In this document: positions 1 through 8,700 of the stretch, one piece after another
Numbering within the stretch: position 1 is the first letter of the stretch
Layout of the letters: each line of letters starts with the position of its first letter
Assembly (NCBI GenBank): GCA_021812265.1
Contig: JAKAOI010000010.1
Coordinates: 1 to 15,236 of the forward strand
Reading direction: 5' to 3'
Length of the DNA: 15,236 nucleotides
From: Chloroflexota bacterium
GTDB lineage: Bacteria > Chloroflexota > Ktedonobacteria > Ktedonobacterales > JACDGC01
Translations under genes and position numbers: made by a program
Notes under the pieces: generated by a model
What the model was told of the DNA's origin: nothing
The model's input: the letters and a program-made list of their open reading frames with translations, nothing else
Database searches by the model: none

Positions 1-37
1 ACGCTGGCCTTTGTTGTTCGGTTTCTTTTTGGGGCAT
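1..37 (-). CDS. Start of a gene leaving the window (partial)
   Basis: An ATG at 37-35 on the minus strand opens a frame reading MPQKETEQQRPA to the window edge. A very strong Shine-Dalgarno sequence, AAAAGGAGGT, lies at 43-52, five bases upstream. It is the best ribosome binding site in the window, so I take this as a real start although only 12 codons are visible. The N-terminus is polar and charged with no signal peptide, unlike the exported proteins upstream. It begins 30 bases after the stop of the truncated lipase on the same strand, so it may be cotranscribed with it. No family can be named. Confidence 0.6.
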   Translation of the reverse strand, partial: MPQKETEQQRPA

Positions 38-67
38 GGTGCACCTCCTTTTCATTCTTCTATTCTA

Positions 68-532
68 TCACCTTATCCTAGAGTCACTACCGAATATTGC
101 TTGGCGGATAATGATGCCTCCCATGCTATGCGCCACCACCTGAACATGAACTCCCCATTGGGTGTAATCATCCCAGATATACCATGCCAGTAAACATGAG
201 GTATGACGAATATCTTCATTTAATGTGCCATTGTTGCCGCTAAACCACCCAGCGCAGTGACTATATTCAGGGCCAAGATAAAAATCACAATTAGAGTCAC
301 CGTTATAATATCCTACACTCACTGTAGGGTATACTGAACTGTTAAAAAATGTTTTTATTGCGCCAAATTCTGACCATTCATTGCAATTCTGCGCTGCGTT
401 TTGGTTCAGCCCATGCACCAAAATAACCGGATCATAGGTTGCCGCTTTTGCTTGCTGCGGAGCCATAATTGTGGCCGCGCCAACTGTAATAAGAGTAAGC
501 AGAGCTATCAGCGCAAACTTGAAATACTTCAT
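68..532 (-). pseudogene. Truncated secreted lipase-like alpha/beta hydrolase
   Basis: Starting at the ATG at 532 (preceded by GAAAGG seven bases upstream), the protein has 154 residues. Residues 1-31 form a signal peptide (MKYFKFALIALL..., ending AKA-A). The oxyanion-type HG motif is at 40-41 and the lipase nucleophile motif AHSMGG at 134-139, with Ser136. The chain stops at residue 154, about 15 residues after the motif, so the parts of the fold that normally supply the catalytic Asp and His are absent. The 795-aa lipase encoded at 2812-5199 is a paralogue: it shares NEDIRH, a WYIWD segment, paired cysteines and AHSMGG, and continues long past this point. I infer a 3' deletion that joined the stub to unrelated DNA, leaving a pseudogene or a non-catalytic secreted fragment. 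No lipase-like continuation is visible in other frames of 1-68. A weak promoter (TTCACT, 16 bp, TAAAAT) may lie just upstream. Confidence 0.75.
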
Positions 533-617
533 GAAAAAACCTTTCACTTGAATATACGTGTATGTGTGCAAATTTTATTGGATGTTTTGTAAAAGTGAAC
601 CGTGTTGCCAGCAACAA

Positions 618-1568
618 TCAGGCGTCTTGATAGATAACATTGCCCTGATTGTCGGTTGACCACAGGCGCGGCTGCCCTGCTGCGTTTGCTGTAAGCAGCG
701 CAATTTGTTTATTTGTCACTTTAACCCATTGCCTATTTTGCAGCAGATAGGTTCCATCTCCTCCGGCAATTGCAGAGATTTTACCATCAGGCGAAAGCCA
801 CACGCCCAATACTTTTTGTGGAAGACCACTCGTGTTTGTCTGCGCAGTGACTGTTTGTATCCCATTTGTGGATACAGAAATATGGGAACGATCATTGGTT
901 GCATACACGATGACTGCGCCAGTATCGGTCGCGGCAATAGGGATAAGCGCAGTTGTTGCAGAGGAATTGAATACTGTTGTCCAGTGGCTGCCCATGTCTG
1001 AAGTTGCTAATCCTATCGTGCTGGTGTTGATCGTTCCCCAAATTTGCAGATTGGTGTGTGTTTCCACAATCAGGGTAAGATGATTGATGGCCATCCCATC
1101 GAGTTTGCCATTCACATCCAGATGAACCCCATCCTGACCGGATGGAAACGCGACAACTGCGGTAGTTTCCGGCAACTGCACTGCAAGATCAAATCCGACC
1201 ACAAAGGTAGAGCCATCCCACCCGGTTTGCGATACGGTGGCGTCAGAAACCATTGTGACAGATTGTGTGGTCCACGTTGTCCCGCCGTCATACGACTGCT
1301 GAATACTGTACACACCGGGCATCGGAACATCACTGGAAAGCAGCGCAACATCCAGGGGATTGGTTGGATCTGAGGAGATGATATCGCCAATCGTTGTTTG
1401 AATGCTGGATATTTTTTGCCATGTTGTTCCAAAGTCGGTAGTTTTATAGATTGCCTGGGTTGATTTGGTTACCAGCGCAGAAGCATACCCAATTGCAGGT
1501 GTCTGCGCAGAAAATGTATAGCGAGTAACCGTGTTGGGCAAGCCTTGCGCTGCAGTCCACTTGCCCAA
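618..1568 (-). CDS. Asp-box (BNR/YCF48-like) repeat protein, probably 5'-truncated
   Basis: The 316-residue frame contains at least three Asp-box motifs of the S/T-x-D-x-G-x-T-W type: TTDFGTTW at 43-50, SYDGGTTW at 92-99 and TSDMGSHW at 189-196. These mark sialidase/YCF48-type beta-propellers, usually extracellular or membrane-anchored. The function is unknown and no catalytic set is visible. The first possible start is TTG at 1568, with only GGCGGA as a weak ribosome binding site. The same frame stays open upstream to a TAG at 1668-1670 and reads PAGRRKRIKTIAVGVSSS..., which looks like the basic flank of a membrane anchor without the hydrophobic helix. It contains no ATG or GTG and overlaps the end of the upstream membrane-protein gene. 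I infer that the N-terminal anchor has been lost by a small deletion. It may still be translated from TTG, or by coupling to the upstream gene. Confidence 0.6.
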   Translation of the reverse strand: MGKWTAAQGLPNTVTRYTFSAQTPAIGYASALVTKSTQAIYKTTDFGTTWQKISSIQTTIGDIISSDPTNPLDVALLSSDVPMPGVYSIQQSYDGGTTWTTQSVTMVSDATVSQTGWDGSTFVVGFDLAVQLPETTAVVAFPSGQDGVHLDVNGKLDGMAINHLTLIVETHTNLQIWGTINTSTIGLATSDMGSHWTTVFNSSATTALIPIAATDTGAVIVYATNDRSHISVSTNGIQTVTAQTNTSGLPQKVLGVWLSPDGKISAIAGGDGTYLLQNRQWVKVTNKQIALLTANAAGQPRLWSTDNQGNVIYQDA

Positions 1569-1642
1569 TATTTGCGTTCCGCCGGTTTGAGCGCCAGAAG
1601 GTTTCGTGGGAATGGAAGAACTGACGCCGACAGCTATAGTTT

Positions 1643-2713
1643 TTATGCGCTTTCTTCTGCCGGCTGGCTAAGGGGTATATGCGGTTTGGGAATAAAGAAA
1701 TAGCCAAGCAGCATCAGCGCATACCCTCCTTCAATCACCCAATACGCCGGAAGTGATTGTAAGTTAAATATCAATATAAAAAGCTGCCAAGCTATCGGAT
1801 TTGTAAGATAATTGATGATTAAAGATGTAAGAAAAATTCTTTTTCCTAGTGTTGTTGGCTTTCGAATGGCAAGGATGATGAAGAAAATCGGTAATAAAAC
1901 GGAAGTGATTATAAATAATATATCCTCCGTACTGTATGCTATTATATAATAATTAATAAAATTATTATGGTAAATATTAAAAACATAACCTATCTCAAGT
2001 TGTATATAATACATACTTGTGTATGTTTCATTGTTATAAATAAATAGAGGGAAAAAAATACAGACAATAACTGCAATCATTCCAATGGCGATGAAGACTC
2101 GATAGAGCCATTTTGGAATTGCAGAAAAATAAGTTGGTATGGTTATATTTACAGTTTCAATACCTGATTGGGGAAGAATTGCTTTTTGCAAGAAAAAATA
2201 GCCGGCCATCATGATCAAATAGCCGCCTTCCATTATCCAATATCCGAATGTTGTTAGAACAAATGACGCAAATCGATGGGCAAAAATTCCGGGAAATATA
2301 TTTGTCATGCCTATTGGGTTGCTAATATAATTGAAGGTGAGAGCTATGAGATAGTACTGCGCTAGTTTTTGTGTTGATTTTGGAGTGGCAATAATCATAA
2401 TAAGCAAGATGACCAACGCAGCAGATGAGATGAGAAATAAAATATCCCCTATTATATCTGCAATTTGGAAACTATAAAGTATATGTTTATGTATATTATC
2501 CGTTATTATAAATAGTTCTTGCTGAAATATATCCCAACCATTATATGTTATTGTTTGAAAATGAGGCGTTTTCCCGGGAATAATTGGCGGAATTGGGACT
2601 AAGTTACCATTTTTATATAAAGGGATAAAGTAACAGATAAAAATTGTAAGGAACCCAATGACAGGCGCAATTTTATGGAGTCGCTTTGCGTTTATTGCAA
2701 GCAGTGATTGCAT
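1643..2713 (-). CDS. Eight-helix membrane protein with internal duplication, unknown function
   Basis: From the ATG at 2713 the protein has 356 residues. The frame also has a TTG at 2761, but the ATG sits directly before the first helix and is preferred, although its ribosome binding site is weak. About eight hydrophobic segments are visible, near residues 16-34, 84-108, 117-133, 150-174, 204-225, 263-283, 291-315 and 323-342. The chain is two copies of a four-helix unit. LTFNYISNPIG (125-135) matches LIINYLTNPIA (298-308), and YWIMEGGYLIMMAGYFF (158-174) matches YWVIEGGYALMLLGYFF (324-340). I do not recognise the family. The gene is clearly more AT-rich and uses more ATA codons than the synthetase genes, partly as expected for a hydrophobic protein. 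It lies between the large lipase and the Asp-box protein on the same strand; its stop overlaps the open frame of the latter. Confidence 0.8.
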   Translation of the reverse strand: MQSLLAINAKRLHKIAPVIGFLTIFICYFIPLYKNGNLVPIPPIIPGKTPHFQTITYNGWDIFQQELFIITDNIHKHILYSFQIADIIGDILFLISSAALVILLIMIIATPKSTQKLAQYYLIALTFNYISNPIGMTNIFPGIFAHRFASFVLTTFGYWIMEGGYLIMMAGYFFLQKAILPQSGIETVNITIPTYFSAIPKWLYRVFIAIGMIAVIVCIFFPLFIYNNETYTSMYYIQLEIGYVFNIYHNNFINYYIIAYSTEDILFIITSVLLPIFFIILAIRKPTTLGKRIFLTSLIINYLTNPIAWQLFILIFNLQSLPAYWVIEGGYALMLLGYFFIPKPHIPLSQPAEESA

Positions 2714-2811
2714 ATTTATAATCCATTGCCTTTCGTGTATATTTGAGTTGTTTGTATACAAACAGCGCAGGAGCTAACGTATGTCAACTCTTGCGCTGCC
2801 GCGTTGTAATA

Positions 2812-5199
2812 TTATTGAGCAAAAGCGCTTGGTGTGCAATATTGCAAGGATGTTCCCGAAGGAGCGCCAACATTGTTGGCTATCCACCCCGTAGACGCAG
2901 AATACCACCATTCATGCAACCTGCCATCACTGCCGCAATAGAAAACACTTTGCAGTTCCCTCGAATCCAGATGATAGGAATAGGCGCTCGGAGAACCGGT
3001 TGCGTTCGCTGGATGCCGCACAACAGTCCAAGAACCTTGCTGCAGAAATTCCCAGACAACGCCACTGGTATCAGTGACATAAACATCATTATCAACTGCG
3101 CCATTTTGCAGGAAGGCATGTGCGTTAGGTGAATATGTCAGCGCTGGCGTTATACCAGTCTCTGCAGAAATATCAGTGATGCTCCAATAACCGCCAGAGC
3201 TGGCACTGCCGGACCATAATAATTCGTAGAGATGCCGGTTTGTTCCTAGAACATACACAAGATGGTATATCGAAGTCATCGAATAATCAGTATAGGTATA
3301 TGCGCTGGGTGTTCCCATAAAGGTGAGTCCTTGTGATAAATCTGATGCTTGCCATGTTGTGCCAGAGTCGGTTGTATAAAGTTCCCAAAGGTGTCCATTT
3401 GTAGCAACAGCGTATACATCCAGCACACCGTTTCCTTGAAAAGGCTCCCAATGCCCGTTTGGCTGTGAACCATAAAAAGAGATATTTGCAATTCCAGCCA
3501 TTGAACTGATATTGATATATTTCCATCCAATACCTTGAATCCATTTGCTGAAATAGATATTCCCATTTGTCCCAGTACCAAATACTGCGTGGTCAAGATT
3601 GCCAGATTTATCTTGGAAACTTATGGCGCTTGGCGCGCTGCTATAGTACCAACTTGAGGAGTAAGTAAGATCCCCATAATGCCATGAACCATATTGATAC
3701 CAGAACTCATAAAGATGCCCATTACTTCCGGTAACATATACATCCAAAACAAAGTTATTCGATTGCATAAATGAGGAAGCGCTCGGTATACCTTGCAAAG
3801 GTAAATTGGGATTAGTAGCTGCGCTTACATCACTGATTGCTAGGTTTGTTCCGTTATTCCAATGATAATCATATAAATGATGATTTGCTGCAATAACAAA
3901 TACATGATCATCAGTGATAGCAGGGGTTAGCGGTCCTGTTCCGTTAAAGCTATTTGTGAGCGCCCAATGCATCATCGCTAATGAGCCATAATGCATTGAA
4001 TATTGTTGATAACCGCCCCCGCCCATAATATTGGCGCTACAATATACTAAAGGAGAATCAATACATATCTGAATCGGACTATTTATAAAACTGAAACGTC
4101 TATCAGTTAAATAATCACCATGTTGATAACATGTTCCTCCGTTATTGTATTGCACATATGGGGATTGATCTGTAAAGAGGATATGCATTCCGCCATACAT
4201 ATCAACTGTGTCACCCCAATAATCAAGTGACTGTTTAAGTGGTAGCGCTTCAGTACCGTAATCTGCAACGTCACAATATGGGCTGCCCATCATTGTCCAA
4301 TAGGTCCCAGTATATCCTTGAGGATTTTGTCCGGGATAAAAGTGTCCGTTATCAGTTGAACCATGAATGAGTGTCTGCATAAAAGGTTGGTCTTGCTGCA
4401 TTTCAAGGATTTGATTACATGCTAGATCGCATAACATACCTCCTAATAAACTATTGGGAGGTATCTTCCCAAAATTATTTATCCCACCATGAGGGGTAGC
4501 CATGGTGACAACATTCTGAACCAGAATATAGGGTGGAAAATCGGGATCAAACGGTGTTGCATAGAGCATCCACCGAGTTATTAACCCTCCCATACTATGG
4601 GCAACAATATCAACCGGCTGTCCTTGGGAAGAATAATAGTCCCAAATATACCAAGAAAATTCACAGGCGATATGTCGAATATCTTCATTCCATGTGCCAT
4701 CCGCAGCGGCGCTATGAAAATATCCAAGGCAATGGATAGAATCATAGTCGTCGAATAAATTTTCTGTGCAGCCGTAATCCGCCTGCATATAGCCGATAGT
4801 TCGCAGAATAGAAGGGTTCCAAGTTGGCATACCATCGTAACCATAACTGCCGCTAAGTAACCCCATTGCCGTTCCCCATTCTGTGCCGGCGTCGCATCCA
4901 CCGGATAAGTAATTTTGATTATTTGCCAGACCATGTATAAATAATACAGGGATAGAAGTGCTGTTTTCCCATAACGCGCTGGTTCTTGCTGTTATAGGTT
5001 TTGGTTTAAGATTAAATTTTTTAATTTTTTGCTGTACAACAGATTGTACATAGGGATAATGCGGAGTAATTGGTGTATTTAGTGAAGTTGTTGCTGCAAT
5101 GGCAGGGCTAGATGAAGCTCCCCAAAATACTGTAAATAATCCTGCTACTAAAAAGAAACGAAAGAAATAACCAATTTGTAACGAAATTGTTTTCTGCAT
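2812..5199 (-). CDS. Secreted lipase with C-terminal seven-repeat (propeller-like) domain
   Basis: The start is the ATG at 5199, seven bases after AGAAGGA; a TTG just upstream is less likely. The protein has 795 residues (numbering below counts the TTG as 1). A signal peptide covers roughly residues 1-37. The alpha/beta hydrolase domain spans about 80-420, with FIHG at 88-91, the nucleophile motif AHSMGG at 201-206 (Ser203; the Ala-x-Ser form also seen in Bacillus lipases) and ATPHGG at 235-240. The catalytic His is probably His404 in MHYGS; the Asp cannot be assigned, with Asp345 as one candidate. From about 430 to the end come seven repeats centred on an xhLYEhxW-like motif: HHLYDYHW, GHLYEFWY, GNIYFSKW, GHLWELYT, RHLYELLW, GVVWEFLQ and GRLHEWWY. 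This suggests a seven-bladed propeller like tectonin/PLL-type lectin folds, which could bind carbohydrate at a surface. The substrate (lipid or other ester) is unknown. Confidence 0.85.
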   Translation of the reverse strand: MQKTISLQIGYFFRFFLVAGLFTVFWGASSSPAIAATTSLNTPITPHYPYVQSVVQQKIKKFNLKPKPITARTSALWENSTSIPVLFIHGLANNQNYLSGGCDAGTEWGTAMGLLSGSYGYDGMPTWNPSILRTIGYMQADYGCTENLFDDYDSIHCLGYFHSAAADGTWNEDIRHIACEFSWYIWDYYSSQGQPVDIVAHSMGGLITRWMLYATPFDPDFPPYILVQNVVTMATPHGGINNFGKIPPNSLLGGMLCDLACNQILEMQQDQPFMQTLIHGSTDNGHFYPGQNPQGYTGTYWTMMGSPYCDVADYGTEALPLKQSLDYWGDTVDMYGGMHILFTDQSPYVQYNNGGTCYQHGDYLTDRRFSFINSPIQICIDSPLVYCSANIMGGGGYQQYSMHYGSLAMMHWALTNSFNGTGPLTPAITDDHVFVIAANHHLYDYHWNNGTNLAISDVSAATNPNLPLQGIPSASSFMQSNNFVLDVYVTGSNGHLYEFWYQYGSWHYGDLTYSSSWYYSSAPSAISFQDKSGNLDHAVFGTGTNGNIYFSKWIQGIGWKYINISSMAGIANISFYGSQPNGHWEPFQGNGVLDVYAVATNGHLWELYTTDSGTTWQASDLSQGLTFMGTPSAYTYTDYSMTSIYHLVYVLGTNRHLYELLWSGSASSGGYWSITDISAETGITPALTYSPNAHAFLQNGAVDNDVYVTDTSGVVWEFLQQGSWTVVRHPANATGSPSAYSYHLDSRELQSVFYCGSDGRLHEWWYSASTGWIANNVGAPSGTSLQYCTPSAFAQ

Positions 5200-5351
5200 C
5201 AAAACATCCTTCTATAAACAAGCGGTTGCGCAGTGAAAAACAGATATCTTAAGCTATATCAACTATGATTTCACTGCATAAAATATAATGGAACAGAAAC
5301 AGAAAAAATAAATAAATTTTCCTGAATACCTGCTTTTAAAGTGTATAATTT

Positions 5352-5383
5352 CAGTGAAGTTTTGTCTTGACAAAACTTCACTG
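5352..5383. repeat. Near-perfect 15-bp inverted repeat (operator or cruciform candidate)
   Basis: CAGTGAAGTTTTGTC (5352-5366) is followed by TT and then its exact reverse complement (5369-5383). No U-tract follows on either strand, so it is not a standard terminator. It lies about 150-180 bp upstream of the lipase start. The outer CAGTGAA half-site occurs again as an inverted pair at 5231-5237 and 5270-5276, so a dimeric regulator binding twice is possible. It could also be the end of a decayed mobile element. Confidence 0.7.
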
Positions 5384-5460
5384 CTGATGGGTGTTATTTA
5401 GGGGGATGTTCGTGTAATAGAGTGATATATACAGGGCTTTCACTTCAGCATGAAAAAATC

Positions 5461-5520
5461 GGGGATGTACAAGGGGCAGCGCCCCTTGTACAGGGTTCTG
5501 GGGCGCCTCCAGACATCCCC
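5461..5520. repeat. GC-rich nested hairpin, copy A of a dispersed REP-like element
   Basis: The inner arms GTACAAGGGGC (5467-5477) and GCCCCTTGTAC (5481-5491) pair perfectly around a 3-nt loop. The outer arms GGGGATGT (5461-5468) and ACATCCCC (5513-5520) also pair. Read on the minus strand, the order CCCCAnAnCCCTGT, AGGGGC, GCTGCCCC matches the element at 9956-10006 on the plus strand. This suggests a dispersed intergenic repeat in two opposite orientations. Confidence 0.65.
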
Positions 5521-5695
5521 TTGTTTCAGATACCAAGAAAATGCGCTTCTCCTTCAAGCGAAAGTCTTAATATAATATATTTTTATATAATTTGCTGGCA
5601 GAATGATATTGTTTTTATAAATTTTGGAGAAAATATCGGCATATACTCTGTGCTGAGATAGATTCAGCGGCGCTTTTTGCTGAATTTTAAGATAT

Positions 5696-5737
5696 AAAAA
5701 AACCTGCAAAAGATGCAATATATCTTCTTTTGCAGGT
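5696..5737 (-). terminator. Rho-independent terminator of ileS
   Basis: On the minus strand a perfect 12-bp stem (arms at 5726-5737 and 5702-5713) with a 12-nt loop is followed directly by seven U residues (A-run at 5696-5702). It lies about 35 bases past the ileS stop, so transcription of ileS probably ends here, before the lipase cluster. Confidence 0.9.
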
Positions 5738-5770
5738 CTGATGCGCGCAAATTGATTTATATTATTTGCG

Positions 5771-8700
5771 TCATTTGCCGGATGCTGCGGCGCGAGTAAT
5801 ATATACTACTGTTTCGTGGCCATCCAGCCGGTCTGCCGGAAACGTTTCCGTATAGGCCGCGGCTGGCGCTTTAGAGTCCAGCCGAATCAATTTCAGCTTT
5901 TTCGTCAGCGTTTCTTCGCGGATATATTCAGCGTATTTTTCCAGCAACGCTTTAAAAGCGTCATCAACAGCAAGTGTTGTGTCGATGGTGTCTTCAATCG
6001 CCAAATTGGCGTTTTTGCGCGCTGAATTGATATAATGGGACAAATCACGCGCCAGCCCTTCAGCTTCCAGCTCGGGAGTGAGGGTAATATCCAGCGCTGC
6101 TACTAAGCCAGTATCTTCAGCGGCAATAAATCCCTCGCGCGCTGTAAATCCAACCGAAACTTCGTCAGCGTTCAGTTCAAGCGCCGCGCCATCAGGTAAG
6201 CGAACCGACAAGCGTCCGTCGGTATATAATTTCATTGCTGCTGCGCTGTCGGCAGACTTTAGGGCCTCTAAGATATTTCGCATCTGTTGGCGGTATTTTT
6301 GTCCCAGCGCAGCCATGTTCGGTTTTATCTGCGCTTGCAGCATAGCGCTGTCGGCGTCTAAGAACTTTAGCTCTTTAATATTCAGCTCTTCCAAAATCTG
6401 CTCAGATAAATCGAGGAGTCTTGCGCGCTTGGTTTCATCAATACGCACATACAAGGCTTGCAATGGCTGGCGAACACGTTTTTTTGCGGTTTCCCGCGCC
6501 GAGCGGCCGAGGTTTACCACTCTTTGCGCCAAGCGAATTTCTTCTCGCAACGATTGGTTTACCAATGATTCATGCGCTTTGGGCCAGTCGGTTAAATGCA
6601 CTGAATCACGAACAGCGGCGCTTGTATCAGAACGTGTTAAGTTCAGATACATCTCTTCGGCAATAAATGGTGTAATGGGGGCAAGCAGCTGACAAACTGT
6701 AACAAGCGCTGTATACATTGTTTCATATGCAGCTGCCTTATCTTTATCCAGCCCGTTTCTCCAAATGCGCCGGCGAACCCTGCGAACATACCAGTTAGAC
6801 AACTGTTCAATAAAGTCACTTAGCGCAATGGTTGCTCTGCGGCTGTCGAAGACGGTAAATCCGGCGGTAACTTCGCGAATTGTTTCTTGAAGCTCAGCCA
6901 ATATCCAACGATCTACCTCAGTTAAATGATTCGGTTTAACACCATGTTTTCCCGGCGTAAATTGATCGATATTTGCGTACGTTACAAAGAAATAATACAC
7001 ATTCCAAATTTTATCCAACGGACTGCGCACTTGCATCCATTTGTCATTTAACCGCACCGGAATTTTGGCTGATTTTGCTTTGCGCATTTCCTCCATTGTA
7101 GGCAGAAGCGGAAACCAAACATCTTGTTCAGGATTTTGGCTCATAAACAGCCAGCGCAACGTATCAGATCCAATGCGTTCAGAAGCTTCATCAAACCAGA
7201 CGGCGGTGCCATCGCTTTTGTGCATTGGCCTGCCTTTATCCGAAAGAACTGAGGCAAAACCGAGTACAGTTTCAAATGGCGCGCGGTGTTCTAATACAGT
7301 AGACATAACAAGCATGGAATAAAACCAATTACGAAACTGGCCGGGAAAGCTTTCGGTAATAAAATTGGCGGGAAACCAATCATTCCAATATTCTTGGTTG
7401 TCGCGGTAATGCAAGGTAGAGTATGGCACAATGCCCGCATCCAGCCAAGGGTTTCCCACATCTTTAATGCGTTCGCAAATAGCGCCGCAGGTGGGGCAGG
7501 CAATCTTCACGGCGTCGATCCACGGTCGGTGCGGTGTATGTCCCTCAAAGCTTTCCCAGCCTTCTACAGCGCGATTTCGAAGCTCAGTTTCACTGCCAAT
7601 GACCTCGAAAGTATTGCAGTTGGCGCATTCATAAATCGGCAAAGCCAACCCCCAATAGCGCTTTTTGGAAATCATCCAATCTTCCATATTGCGCAGCCAA
7701 TCCATCTCGCGTTCCAAGCCAAAATCAGGAATCCAGCGGATACTGCTGACAACATCCATAATTTCATAACGCAAACCTTTGCGCTCGGGGTTATTGTGCG
7801 GCCCCATGGAAATAAACCATTCTTCAACATTCCGAAACACTAACTCTGTGCCGCATCTCCAACAATGCGGATAAACATGTGTAGTCACTTCGGTAGTATA
7901 AAAAAGGTCCTTTGTTTTTAATGCGTCGAAGATTTCTCTGCGTACATCATTCACAAATTTTCCCGCAAGCCAGCCATATTCTTCGGTATACACGCCGCTT
8001 TCGTCAATCGGCGCCAGCAGCCGCAGTCCTTCATCTTTTCCTAAAAAGAAGTCTTCGCGGCCGCAGCCCGGGGCAATATGCACAATTCCGGAGCCTTCGG
8101 TTGCGGCAACTTCGCTCCAAGCAACAATATAGTGTGTATGGGGGTTTTCCTTTGGCGTAACACCGGCGGCGTAAAACGGTTTTTCACTCCACGCAGGCAA
8201 ATCATCAAATGGGCCTTCATATTCCCATCCAACCATGGCAGATCCCGGAAGTTCGCCTACCACAGTGTATGCGCCTTTAGTATGGCCGCGCAATTTTTCC
8301 AGTTTTGGAACCAGATCTTTGCACAAATAATATATGCTGCCGTCTTGCTCTACACGGGCGTATTGCAGATCGGGGTTAACAGCGCAGGCAACGTTGGCGG
8401 GCAGCGTCCATGGGGTAGTGGTCCACACTAACAGATATTCTCCGGGCCGCTGTTTCAGGGCAAACCGCACATATACGGAAGTATGCTGAACTGTTTTGCG
8501 ACCCTCATTAATTTCCATATCGGAAATGCCTGTTGCGCACCGCGGACACCATGGCATGGAATCACGTCCCTTATAAATCAGGCCGCGTTTATTGCATGTG
8601 TTTAGGAATTTCCAAATGGTATAGTTGTTTTCTTCCGACATAGTGAAATAGGAATTATCCCAATTGGTCCAGTACCCTAACCGCTGCGATTGTTCGGTAA

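Larger units (their letters stand above)
5200..5770. other. Intergenic region without a gene
   Basis: This spacer separates the start of the large lipase gene from the end of ileS. I see no credible coding frame. It holds CAGTGAA half-sites (5231-5237, 5352-5358) and their inverses TTCACTG (5270-5276, 5377-5383), a long inverted repeat, a GC-rich nested hairpin that resembles a second copy in the 10-kb region, and the ileS terminator. The lipase promoter must lie here, but no clear -35/-10 pair stands out. TATATT at 5282-5287 on the minus strand is one possible -10. Confidence 0.7.

Noticed and set aside
603..616. TGTTGC-CA-GCAACA palindrome after the Asp-box gene stop
   Set aside because: The stem is six base pairs with a 2-nt loop and no U-tract follows, so it is too weak to call as a terminator.
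5422..5661. A 79-codon plus-strand frame starting at GTG
   Set aside because: It runs through the GC-rich hairpin repeat and then an AT-rich stretch, has no ribosome binding site and no domain-like sequence. The Gly/Ala/Pro-rich part is just the translated hairpin.
5662..5685. Hairpin ATTCAGC/GCTGAAT near the ileS terminator
   Set aside because: The 7-bp stem has only a short T-stretch overlapping the arm, and there is no plus-strand gene for it to terminate.
6078..6692. Long plus-strand frame (204 codons) opposite ileS
   Set aside because: It is antisense to a clearly conserved synthetase gene, is Ser/Ala/Arg-rich as expected for a shadow frame, and has no ribosome binding site.
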